From: Vibrio sp. S17_S38
Lineage (GTDB): Bacteria; Pseudomonadota; Gammaproteobacteria; Enterobacterales; Vibrionaceae
Direction of reading: 5' to 3'
DNA: 55,374 bases
Assembly: GCF_014694375.1 (NCBI RefSeq)
Contig: NZ_JAAUWW010000021.1
Coordinates: 1 to 55,374 of the forward strand
Of this stretch, positions 38,524 to 47,887 are shown one piece after another. A program made the position numbers and the translations under genes. The first letter of the stretch is position 1; every line of letters starts with the position of its first letter. The notes under the pieces are model-generated. The model was not told the origin of the DNA. It searched no databases and saw only the letters and a list, made by a program, of their open reading frames with translations.

Positions 38524-39015
38524 TTAACGCATGTGCCAATGGCGACGAAAGCGCCTTAACAGCAAGAATATCCACGGCCATAGAATACAGTTGATTATTC
38601 CACCCCATAGATAATGAGGATTAAACTCTATATCTTTTATTAAAAACTCACCAAAAAATTCAATAAACTTAGCCAAAACGGTCAATAAACCTATGATCAC
38701 GGCTTGCTGCCATAAAGCCATATTTCTAAGTATTTGGAAGTTGAGAGCCACAATATAAGCAATAATAGACATCACTAAACCATGTATGCCCAACGTTGAA
38801 CCTATTACCAAATCCCATATCAAGCCAACAACTAAAGCCGAACCAACATTAACACGGTGAGGTAATGCTAGAATCCAATAACACGTAATTAAAATGATCC
38901 AATTAGGGCGTAGTACTTCCAAAGGTCCAGGCCAAGGAACCGCTTGTAAAATCAGAGCAATAAAAAGTGTTGCCCAAATAATAACCTTGCTACGAAAAAT
39001 ATTATTGCGCATCAC
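38524..39015 (-). CDS. mreD: Rod shape-determining protein MreD
   Basis: The 163-residue inner-membrane protein has five to six hydrophobic segments. Typical are the second and third segments with LEVLRPNWIILITCYWILALPHRVNVG, which includes the conserved RPNW. The other segments are GLIWDLVIGSTLGIHGLVMSI and a C-terminal WPWIFLLLRRFRR. It works with MreB, MreC, RodA and PBP2 in lateral cell-wall synthesis. It overlaps the end of mreC by 14 bases. Confidence 0.92.
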   Translation of the reverse strand: MMRNNIFRSKVIIWATLFIALILQAVPWPGPLEVLRPNWIILITCYWILALPHRVNVGSALVVGLIWDLVIGSTLGIHGLVMSIIAYIVALNFQILRNMALWQQAVIIGLLTVLAKFIEFFGEFLIKDIEFNPHYLWGGIINCILWPWIFLLLRRFRRHWHMR

Positions 39016-39883
39016 CGGCCACCTGCTCTAGTTGTAAAATCGCTTGTGCTTGCTTTTGGCGACCTTGATCTGGCCACACTAAAAGTAAATAACGCAGCCG
39101 ATCAAATTCAACGACAGGTTTAGCCGTAATTTGAGCAAAAGGACGACGATTATCATTTTTCACACTGGTTACATAACCAACAGGATAACCTTCAGGATAA
39201 CGACCACCAAGACCAGAAGACACCAATAGATCGCCAGTTTGAATGTCAGTACTGGTTGGAACATGCTCCAATTGAATAGAATCTATATCTCCACTTCCGC
39301 TTGCAATAATCCGAATATCATTTCTCAGAACTTGAACTGGAATAGAGCTATTACTATCTGTCAGCAATAATACACGACTGTTATGTGCGGAAACATTAAC
39401 GACTTGGCCTACAATGCCCTTTTCATTAATAACAGGTTGCCCTTCATAAACACCATCACTTCTGCCTTTATTCACAACAACTTGATGAGTATAAGGAGAA
39501 GAGTCAACCGCCATAACTTCGGTAACGATTTTCTTTTCATCACGAATATAAGGAGAGCCCAATAGCTGACGTAGTCGATTATTTTCTTCTTGGTATTGCT
39601 TTAATAATAATAAATCACCTTTTAAGCCTAAGACTTCGTTTTTCAAAGCGTTATTATTATTAACCAAGGTTTTAAGGCTATTAAAACGTTCATACATTCC
39701 ATCAAACATGCTACGAGGTAAATTGGCAGCATATTGCAAAGGTGAGACGGTACTATTGAGTAAATACCGAACATTTGAGAATGTATCTAAACGACTATCA
39801 GCCAGCATTAAGCCGGCTGATATCACGAGAGCGAAAAACAATCGCAACTGTAAGGAAGGACCACGACCAAAAATCAATTTCAT
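39002..39883 (-). CDS. mreC: Rod shape-determining protein MreC
   Basis: The 293-residue inner-membrane protein has one N-terminal transmembrane helix (about residues 12-28), a periplasmic coiled coil (about 65-105, LVNNNNALKNEVLGLKGDLLLLKQYQEENNRLRQLL given by its ends) and a double beta-barrel domain. The latter has VVVNKGRSDGVYEGQPVINEKGIVGQVV and DLLVSSGLGGRYPEGYPVGYV. It activates PBP2 in the elongasome. It begins 33 bases after the mreB stop and ends inside mreD. Confidence 0.94.
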   Translation of the reverse strand: MKLIFGRGPSLQLRLFFALVISAGLMLADSRLDTFSNVRYLLNSTVSPLQYAANLPRSMFDGMYERFNSLKTLVNNNNALKNEVLGLKGDLLLLKQYQEENNRLRQLLGSPYIRDEKKIVTEVMAVDSSPYTHQVVVNKGRSDGVYEGQPVINEKGIVGQVVNVSAHNSRVLLLTDSNSSIPVQVLRNDIRIIASGSGDIDSIQLEHVPTSTDIQTGDLLVSSGLGGRYPEGYPVGYVTSVKNDNRRPFAQITAKPVVEFDRLRYLLLVWPDQGRQKQAQAILQLEQVAGDAQ

Positions 39884-39916
39884 ACAAACTAACCGTTATC
39901 TCGAACAGTAAGAAAA

Positions 39917-41053
<1,137 letters not shown>

Positions 41054-41144
41054 CTAAGAATAGTGTGTATTCTTACAGAAAGTTAACTCAAGCAAGAGTT
41101 TATTTTTATATTACTTCGTTAATCTTTGCTAATCAGTACTAAAA

Positions 41145-44100
41145 TCAATTAGCAGTCAAGTTCGGCTCACCGCGATAAATGATACGATCATTTCCTCGAT
41201 AAGCCCCAAAAATCACCACGGTTGATGGATCTTCATCCCCTAAGTTTCGCCAGTTAAATTGGAGCCAAGGTTGGCCAATATCATGGGGATTACTCCAACC
41301 TGTCATCGTTACATTGAAATCAGGGTCATCTTCTGGTCTAGCACTATTACCATAACCACCAGAGTCATTACCTTGCCTTAAGAACAAGCGTACCGTTTCA
41401 CGTTGACTGTTAGTTTGCTCAGCCTTAATAACACTGGATTTGCCATTGTTCACTATCGTTTCTGGCCCTGTCAACTTGGCTGAACTACTGGCAATATCAC
41501 TCATGACATAATAAACGTTCGGTGTGAACTTGCTGCCACTATCATTAGGATTAGTAATAAAGCCACTCCCATCCCAATACTCAACTCGTAATGGCACGCT
41601 AATTGGGCCTCCAATCGGACCACTAACACTATCTAATGTCATACGGCCATAGCGGAAATCGGGTTGTTCAAAAAATGACACCCCCACTTTATCTAAACCA
41701 TTGTCAGCCGTAAAAATACTGGTATCAACAAAATCATCATCAAAGTTAATATTGTCATTATTTGTATATGGTGTTTTATTTAAAGTATTAACAGAGATAC
41801 CAAACACAGAATTATCGTTATTGTAGGGTCCATCAGGTGAGCTAGTATAAGGTGAGCTATTAATAAGATCTTTCAAAAATGTGAAATCGGTAACTGAGAA
41901 TTCATATGTTGCTTTATCCCAATGATAATCAGTGGGAGCAGATCCAAAAATAAATCTATTATCTAAGCTATCACCATCAACCATCGAACCAAATATGTTT
42001 TCTCTTTTTATTCCTTCAATGGTAAAAGAGGCTAAAAACTTCTGTGAAAAATAACCATAATTTTCAGTGTCGCTATCAGTGGCATTTTTAGCTTTAACCC
42101 TATAACCCACTTTTATTGGTTGATTCATATACGCGAAGCCGTTATGGCCGGCGGCATAATTCCATTGATTATCATTCTCAAGCTTAAAGTGGTGTGGATA
42201 GAAACGCCCGACTTCACGATAGTTGTGATTAATTTCCATACCTAAATACTCAGGAGTATTATCAACACTAATATTAAGGCTGCCTACCTCTTGCCAACTT
42301 AAATCATCATAAAGAAAGTAATCACCCTGCGCTTTTTCTGTATTTAAACGATTTAAACTCGACAAAGATTCTAACTTAATTACAGACCTACCTTCCTCTG
42401 GGGTTTCTAATTTACCGTCAAGAACAACAGTCCACGCAAGGGCACCAGGCACAAAGAAATTAGACGTCGGATCGTTATTACAGTATTCATCTGGAGATGT
42501 CATTTTTCCAATATCTTTAACCGTAATAGGATCCGGATCTCCAGCTTTCCAAACAATAGGCTTAACTTGTAATGAAAATGCTTCACCAGCTGGAATGAAT
42601 TTTTCACCCACATCGGAGTTCCCAGTTGCATCATAAGCGTTGCCGTATTTATCTTTAGGCTTGCAAATAGCGAATGTCCAAGGGCGAACATCGACATTAA
42701 CTAAACCTTGCAGTGTACTAAAACTATCTGAATCCGTGCCATCTCCGCCGTCTGTTCCGTCACCATCAGGGGTAATATCGCATCCATCGTAATCAGCAGG
42801 ACACACAAATTTAGGATCGGCCAGCATAAAGTTCAATGAACCGGACTCAGCGTATTTTAAGTAAGCAGAAGATTTAGCGTCCACATTAAAATTTAACTTA
42901 ACAGAATTATTGCTATAGCTGCCATTTTCGCTATCACTCACCTGTAAACCGCCATCTTGAGCGCCTTGTGCAGTGGTAGGCTTGGTAAGGTTAATGTTAG
43001 ATACTGTGAGCTCCTTATCACCACTATACCCTTTCACTGATGTAACTTTATCGTCCTTACAAGCCAATACTTGCACACTAAATTGAGTGGGGTGACCTGC
43101 CACCGCTTTTACTTGTTCAACATCAAACTTGTAAGGCCCAAATAATATATTTCCTGAGTCGGTTGCACTTGAATCATCCGTTAATTTAGCACTGATACTG
43201 TACTCTTTAATAGTGTCAGCCTTTACCGGAACCGTAACTACACCATTTGTAGGTTTATAGACATAATTACTATTTTTACTGCCAACTGTTGGGTCTAATG
43301 GTATTAAACCAGATGGATAGCTTGCTGTAATAGTTCCGTTATAATCGGTAGCGACAGTGCCATCTTCGTTATAAACGGTATAAGTGATTTTAGGCGCTTG
43401 GCAAAGCAAAGCAAACTGGTTGTCTGGGCTGACATCTATTCTATAAGTATTATCAGCTGGCACCGAACACGCACCTTCACCGCCAATCACTCTGGACCCA
43501 GAAACATTCATCTCTAATTGATTCGTTGTGATACCACCATAAACAATGGCTTTATTTGTGAATGTCACTGACTTGGCTAATATATAGGCATATAAATCCG
43601 AGTCAGTTATCCTAAATGTCAAATCTGCAGTTGGCCCATATATAATCAAATCTTTAGCATCATCAATATCATTCATCACAATGTTATTGGTTTGATTATA
43701 AGTAGTAACGATATTTATTCGGACCTTCTTTTGATATACAAGACTCGCTCCTGCGCCATTTAAGACAAATGAATCAAATGTATACGCAGAGTTACCTAAG
43801 AATAATGTTTGAACAGCGCCATCTGTATAATAACTTTGAACAGAAACACCGTACTCACCAGCTTTAGGTTTAAAGATCACATTAAGGGATAAATTCCCAT
43901 AACTGGATACCTTCAATGACTTTAAATTATCACTAATATAAATTAATACTTTATTTCCATTTTCAACATATTGGCATGCTGAACTTGAGCCACAAACAGT
44001 AGTGTAGTTATATTGATCAAGAGTTAAGCTTTCGGTTCCCCAAACTGGATTTAAGTTTGCAGGCACAGGTGCTAAAGGAGGCGGAGTCTGACCACTTCTT

Positions 44101-44396
44101 AATGCACAGTCACTATTACCTTCCGATGTTACACAACTATCATTCGTCAGTTGATATAAGCTATTAGTATCACGCGTTTTATTAAAAGGCACTTGAAGTA
44201 CGCCATTAGATAAATATTTATTTTGGTATCCTTCCGACCACCCTTCTAAAAATATATCAGGACTCAATAAGTTAATTTCGCCATCATTCCCCCAGCTTTG
44301 CACAGGTTCAGTGAAGTACTGACAATAATCAATATCAGCCTTTGAATAAAAAGAGATGAGTAATAGCAAAATAAGACAAAAACGACTACGCATCAC
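41145..44396 (-). CDS. mshQ: MSHA pilus-locus protein MshQ
   Basis: The 1083-residue protein has a clear signal peptide (CLILLLLISFYSKA) and is otherwise a large, Asn/Asp/Ser-rich beta-strand protein, expected to be exported. The central part contains an aspartate/glycine-rich linker (DGDGTDGGDGTDSDS). The C-terminal part has FYPHHFKLENDNQWNYAAGHNGFAYMNQP and PWLQFNWRNLGDEDPSTVVIFGAYRGNDRIIYRGE (each given by its ends), which I recognise as the conserved MshQ C-terminus. It may act as a tip-associated pilin partner or adhesin, but its role is not established. It overlaps mshP by four bases and is the last gene of the msh locus, next to mreB, as in V. cholerae. Confidence 0.88.
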   Translation of the reverse strand: MMRSRFCLILLLLISFYSKADIDYCQYFTEPVQSWGNDGEINLLSPDIFLEGWSEGYQNKYLSNGVLQVPFNKTRDTNSLYQLTNDSCVTSEGNSDCALRSGQTPPPLAPVPANLNPVWGTESLTLDQYNYTTVCGSSSACQYVENGNKVLIYISDNLKSLKVSSYGNLSLNVIFKPKAGEYGVSVQSYYTDGAVQTLFLGNSAYTFDSFVLNGAGASLVYQKKVRINIVTTYNQTNNIVMNDIDDAKDLIIYGPTADLTFRITDSDLYAYILAKSVTFTNKAIVYGGITTNQLEMNVSGSRVIGGEGACSVPADNTYRIDVSPDNQFALLCQAPKITYTVYNEDGTVATDYNGTITASYPSGLIPLDPTVGSKNSNYVYKPTNGVVTVPVKADTIKEYSISAKLTDDSSATDSGNILFGPYKFDVEQVKAVAGHPTQFSVQVLACKDDKVTSVKGYSGDKELTVSNINLTKPTTAQGAQDGGLQVSDSENGSYSNNSVKLNFNVDAKSSAYLKYAESGSLNFMLADPKFVCPADYDGCDITPDGDGTDGGDGTDSDSFSTLQGLVNVDVRPWTFAICKPKDKYGNAYDATGNSDVGEKFIPAGEAFSLQVKPIVWKAGDPDPITVKDIGKMTSPDEYCNNDPTSNFFVPGALAWTVVLDGKLETPEEGRSVIKLESLSSLNRLNTEKAQGDYFLYDDLSWQEVGSLNISVDNTPEYLGMEINHNYREVGRFYPHHFKLENDNQWNYAAGHNGFAYMNQPIKVGYRVKAKNATDSDTENYGYFSQKFLASFTIEGIKRENIFGSMVDGDSLDNRFIFGSAPTDYHWDKATYEFSVTDFTFLKDLINSSPYTSSPDGPYNNDNSVFGISVNTLNKTPYTNNDNINFDDDFVDTSIFTADNGLDKVGVSFFEQPDFRYGRMTLDSVSGPIGGPISVPLRVEYWDGSGFITNPNDSGSKFTPNVYYVMSDIASSSAKLTGPETIVNNGKSSVIKAEQTNSQRETVRLFLRQGNDSGGYGNSARPEDDPDFNVTMTGWSNPHDIGQPWLQFNWRNLGDEDPSTVVIFGAYRGNDRIIYRGEPNLTAN

Positions 44397-44932
44397 TTAA
44401 CTCCCTTCACCACAACATCTTGCGCGCGTTCAACTTGGAATAGACTCTGATTATCCCCACACTGAGCCATCGCATGAACCTTAAAGAAACTGTATTTTTT
44501 ATCATTACCGCTATCTTCCGCAGATAAAATATGTGGAGAGCAGGCTAATACTTTAATGGCGCAATTCTTATATTCCGTTTCATTAGAAAAAAGTGCCGCC
44601 ATGGCCTTGTTAACTGAGTTGTTCAGATCAGCAGTAAGCTGCAGGTTATTACAACGTTGTTCCAATGCAGACCAATCGCTACTACTTTTACCTAAAGGAA
44701 ATAACTGTGTCAGCGCCCATTCATTAGCAGAGTGAGCCATAAACCAAGCTCTAGTGCCCATAATTTCTCGGCTCTGTGTATCTTGATTCGACCATTCTAA
44801 ACGCGCCATAGTGCCAGCGAGTAAGCCCATCACGACAATCACAAAAATAACCACAATCAAAACACTGCCAGATTGCGTTCTCTTGAATGAAGGCATGCTA
44901 TTTATCATTTGATTCATTCTCATCCCCTTCAT
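44393..44932 (-). CDS. mshP: MSHA biogenesis protein MshP
   Basis: The 179-residue protein has one N-terminal hydrophobic segment (about residues 20-43, SGSVLIVVIFVIVVMGLLAG) directly after a basic stretch. This is like a PilX/GspK-type minor pilin without the full GFTLIE leader. The following part has the conserved MARLEWSNQDTQSREIMGTRAWFMAHSANEWALTQLFPLG (given by its ends) and several cysteines. It is read with mshO and mshQ in overlapping order. Its start is uncertain among several ATGs at the N-terminus. Confidence 0.85.
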   Translation of the reverse strand: MKGMRMNQMINSMPSFKRTQSGSVLIVVIFVIVVMGLLAGTMARLEWSNQDTQSREIMGTRAWFMAHSANEWALTQLFPLGKSSSDWSALEQRCNNLQLTADLNNSVNKAMAALFSNETEYKNCAIKVLACSPHILSAEDSGNDKKYSFFKVHAMAQCGDNQSLFQVERAQDVVVKGVK

Positions 44933-45709
44933 TTATGGCACATTCAGTACTTGAATATCACTATCATAATTTGTCACTTCATCATTTTGCTTGAAGTACA
45001 GGCGGATATGAACGAGCCCACTTCGGGCAAGAGAATCAGACGATAAATCATTGGTATTGCCACTCGCAAAAGATGAACGATCGGTTAAGTTTTCTCCGAC
45101 TTGAATTGGATTGCCACTATCATTAAATTCACGAGTTAATTGAGAACCATCAATACAGTACTTCACCTTATTAGAATAAATATAAAGACGATTACCAACT
45201 GAATTAACCACTGTCCCTTGGTTAAATTCGACTGAATCCACCGTTGTAGAAAAGATGTGTTTATCATAACTAACATTCTTAAGTTCAATACTGTTACTGC
45301 TATTAATGTCAAAGTCGCCTTGAGTACTCGGATTAATGACAAGTTTTTTTCCATTCAATTTAGTAGGGTCTGTAATACCACCACTCACCACAACAAATTT
45401 AAAAGTCGACTCATCCGTAGTGGGTAATACTGCATATGCTCCAGCATAATCGATGGGATAAAAAGAAATGCATTTATCTGTTTTTTCAAAGCTATTAGGT
45501 ACAGCATGACGAATTTCGCGAGTTAATTTTTCGACCACAAATCTAGCTTGATTTTGTAATTGCTGGCGATCTACAGTATCAGCATAACCTTTAGTGCCAA
45601 GCTCAACAAAACCTGCAATCCCCATGATCATAATCGCCATGACTACAATGGTGATGATCAGCTCAATTAAGGTAAATCCAGCTTGCTTAATTTGTGGGAA
45701 TTTCATCAT
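44933..45709 (-). CDS. mshO: MSHA minor prepilin MshO
   Basis: The 258-residue minor pilin has a class III/type IV prepilin leader. The processing site is QAGFTLIELIITIVVM, with the conserved glutamate five residues after cleavage. The globular domain contains KLTREIRHAVPNS, typical of the GspJ/PilW-like minor pilins. It is located between mshD and mshP with overlapping or adjacent ends. The frame is intact although the major pilin gene upstream is not. Confidence 0.88.
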   Translation of the reverse strand: MMKFPQIKQAGFTLIELIITIVVMAIMIMGIAGFVELGTKGYADTVDRQQLQNQARFVVEKLTREIRHAVPNSFEKTDKCISFYPIDYAGAYAVLPTTDESTFKFVVVSGGITDPTKLNGKKLVINPSTQGDFDINSSNSIELKNVSYDKHIFSTTVDSVEFNQGTVVNSVGNRLYIYSNKVKYCIDGSQLTREFNDSGNPIQVGENLTDRSSFASGNTNDLSSDSLARSGLVHIRLYFKQNDEVTNYDSDIQVLNVP

Positions 45710-46350
45710 TAGTAATTCCCTCGATAGGCTACTAATGTGAATTTTTCATAATGTTGAGCGGAAATAATTAAGGTGATCTTTTTCATGATGTGAGTATTGT
45801 CGGGTTGATTTGGCGTTAGTTCAGCACTATTTGCATTTTCAACATTCACAATCACTTTAAAATTGGGATAACATTCCTGACTACTGCCTTCTTTACAATC
45901 ATCATTCACAATATTGGTTAATGCATAAGATTTACTAGGAAAATCAGATGAGCATTCCGACTGTGCTGAGTTTGAATACCAGCAGCCAATATAGTCATCA
46001 ACATCATCAAAAGCGCTAACATCCGGACCTTCATTTGATCCGGTTGCACCAAGGCATGATTCTGCATTTGAGGTAATATCAGTATTAGCCGTAGTGTCAT
46101 CACAACGAATCAAGCCACCACTAGGATCGCTTTTTTCATCAAAGCCACGTGACAAAATTGTGTTCATCATACTTTGGCCTAAAGCAGAGGCTCGAACTAT
46201 ATATTGCGGGCGGCCTGAATCTTCAACTCGAGGAAAGAATATTGAAAATAATATCGTCATCGCAATTGCCATCACTACCATAGCAACAATACTTTCGATT
46301 AAGGTAAAACCTTGCTTTAGATATCGGGCAGAAAAACGGTTAGCAACCAT
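45709..46350 (-). CDS. mshD: MSHA minor prepilin MshD
   Basis: A roughly 213-residue minor pilin with prepilin cleavage motif KQGFTLIESIVAMVVM, the hydrophobic helix, then a polar, cysteine-containing domain (RCDDTTANTDI, YIGCWYSN). The pattern resembles PilV/GspI-type pseudopilins. The start at 46350 (MVANRFSARYL) was chosen. An ATG at 46392, within mshC, would add 14 residues before the leader. The stop overlaps the mshO start. Confidence 0.86.
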   Translation of the reverse strand: MVANRFSARYLKQGFTLIESIVAMVVMAIAMTILFSIFFPRVEDSGRPQYIVRASALGQSMMNTILSRGFDEKSDPSGGLIRCDDTTANTDITSNAESCLGATGSNEGPDVSAFDDVDDYIGCWYSNSAQSECSSDFPSKSYALTNIVNDDCKEGSSQECYPNFKVIVNVENANSAELTPNQPDNTHIMKKITLIISAQHYEKFTLVAYRGNY

Positions 46351-46831
46351 AAACAAACCCTTCCGTATTGATGCATACTTTGGTGCTTTCATTGGTGATT
46401 GAAGAAATCGTTATCTCATAATCTTGATTCTGCATTGGCTTACCAAGCAAATAAGGTCGTCCAAGCAAATCAAATTCAATAAATACATTAGATGGCGAAA
46501 ACTGCATCTCTTGTCCATCGACTTCAACTTTACTACTCAGATCAGAGATACCACTACAAGACATTTTTGAGCCTAAGCAGTTGCTGGTAATACTCAAGAT
46601 ATAATTATCATTAGTTGAACCATTTTGAGTATTAGATTGCATACGTGCCAATTGAATTTGGCGGATAACTGAGATAGCTTGCGCTTGAGCTGCATAAGGC
46701 GAGAAAGAGGATGGACCTTGAAAGCGTGTAGCGGCGTATACAGAAAGGATCGCTAATATAATGATCACAACCATTAATTCAATTAAAGTAAACCCACGTT
46801 GAATATGAAAACGTTTGGGCATGGTAAACAC
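46340..46831 (-). CDS. mshC: MSHA minor prepilin MshC
   Basis: The 163-residue minor pilin has the prepilin motif QRGFTLIELMVVIIIL. The rest is a GspH/FimT-like domain with QAISVIRQIQLARMQSNTQNG and IEFDLLGRPYL, and three later cysteines. It follows the mshA remnant by 22 bases and overlaps the mshD start. In V. cholerae mshC also follows mshA, so the order supports the naming. Confidence 0.87.
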   Translation of the reverse strand: MFTMPKRFHIQRGFTLIELMVVIIILAILSVYAATRFQGPSSFSPYAAQAQAISVIRQIQLARMQSNTQNGSTNDNYILSITSNCLGSKMSCSGISDLSSKVEVDGQEMQFSPSNVFIEFDLLGRPYLLGKPMQNQDYEITISSITNESTKVCINTEGFVYGC

Positions 46832-46853
46832 CTTAATTAATTAAATAAATAGT

Positions 46854-47170
46854 TTAATTAATGCCAAAAATCGAGTCATCATCAACCGCAGGTGATGATT
46901 CGTCGGGAGAAACACAATTATCAGCATTACCTTTCACTTCAACGGTAGCTGGTTGATTAGCTGAAATGGCTTCTTGATAAATAACAACGCAAGACAAATA
47001 ATCATACCCAAAGGCGATACCACCAACATGAGTAATGCCTGTATTCGTCGGATTTATTGTCCAATCGTTATCAACGCCATCGACAAATGTGGTTAAGGAT
47101 GCTGATGTAGCCAAGGGATAACCAAACTTAACCGAAGCGGAAACACCATCGACTAAAATCGAACCACTTT
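46854..47170 (-). pseudogene. mshA: 3' remnant of the major MSHA pilin gene mshA
   Basis: The frame from the junction at 47170 to the stop at 46854-46856 encodes about 105 residues of a type IV pilin globular domain: SGSILVDGVSASVKFGYPLA, then a WTINP strand and two cysteines (YLSCVV and ADNCVS) that fit the pilin disulfide loop. The leader peptide and the hydrophobic helix needed for secretion and polymerisation are missing. Upstream in this frame there is a TAA at 47172-47174, so it cannot be translated as a fusion with mshM. A TTG at 47114 might start a non-functional fragment. It is identified as mshA rather than mshB by its place directly before mshC. Confidence 0.82.
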
Positions 47171-47887
47171 CTTATGACATACCTGATTAATCATTCTCGG
47201 AATGCCTTGTGTGGCTTTCCATATCGATTTTTTTAACGACAATGAAAAAACCTCACCACTACCACCACTCTTCATCAATCGATGGTCAATATAAGCCACC
47301 GTTTCAGATAAGCTTAATGGTCGTAATTTTGCACTAAACGTTATACGTTGCCTAAATTGGCGCAGACTATGTTGAGATAATCTTGCATCCAATTCGGGTT
47401 GCCCCAAAATAACAATTTGTAATAACTTTCGATGTTCCGTTTCTAAATTGCCAAACAAACGTAAGGTTTCAATCGCTTCATCACTCAAGGCTTGAGCTTC
47501 ATCAATCAGCGCTACCACACTTTGTCCCGCTTGATGAATATCCAATAACTTTATATGAATCGCATCAACCAAACTGCCAGAATCCAAAGTATTGGGTATC
47601 GATAACTCATGTGCCACTGCTTGTTTTAATTCTAGGGCACTTAAAATTGGATTCGGTAGATAGATTAAATGTAGGCGATCATTTAAGTGATTGATCAACA
47701 TACGGCAAACCAAAGTCTTCCCGGTGCCAACTTCACCCGTCACTTTAATAATTCCTTCCCCCATATCAACAGCACTTAACACGGTTTGAATTGCCTCAAA
47801 ATGAGGTTCAAGACCATGAAAAAGCGCCGTTGTCGGCGTCAGGTTAAAAGGGGCCTGATGAAAGCCAAAATAAGAGTGGTATATCAT
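47153..47887 (-). pseudogene. mshM: mshM, truncated by a deletion joining it to mshA
   Basis: The protein is a GspA/ExeA-type AAA ATPase that helps MSHA assembly, with Walker A GEVGTGKT near residue 51 and Walker B-like VVALIDEAQAL near residue 120. The family normally continues after SRGIPRxxNxxCHK with a further helical segment of some 30-50 residues. Here the matching part, KATQGIPRMINQVCHK, is followed only by KVVRF and a TAG. The change comes exactly where the DNA becomes the mshA remnant (about 47170/47171). All catalytic motifs are present, but the C-terminal part is lost. The start overlaps the mshL stop. Confidence 0.82.

Noticed and set aside
46854..47114. A short intact gene starting at TTG 47114
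   Set aside because: The sequence is the globular domain of a type IV pilin without leader or helix and continues open upstream to the deletion junction, so it is a remnant.
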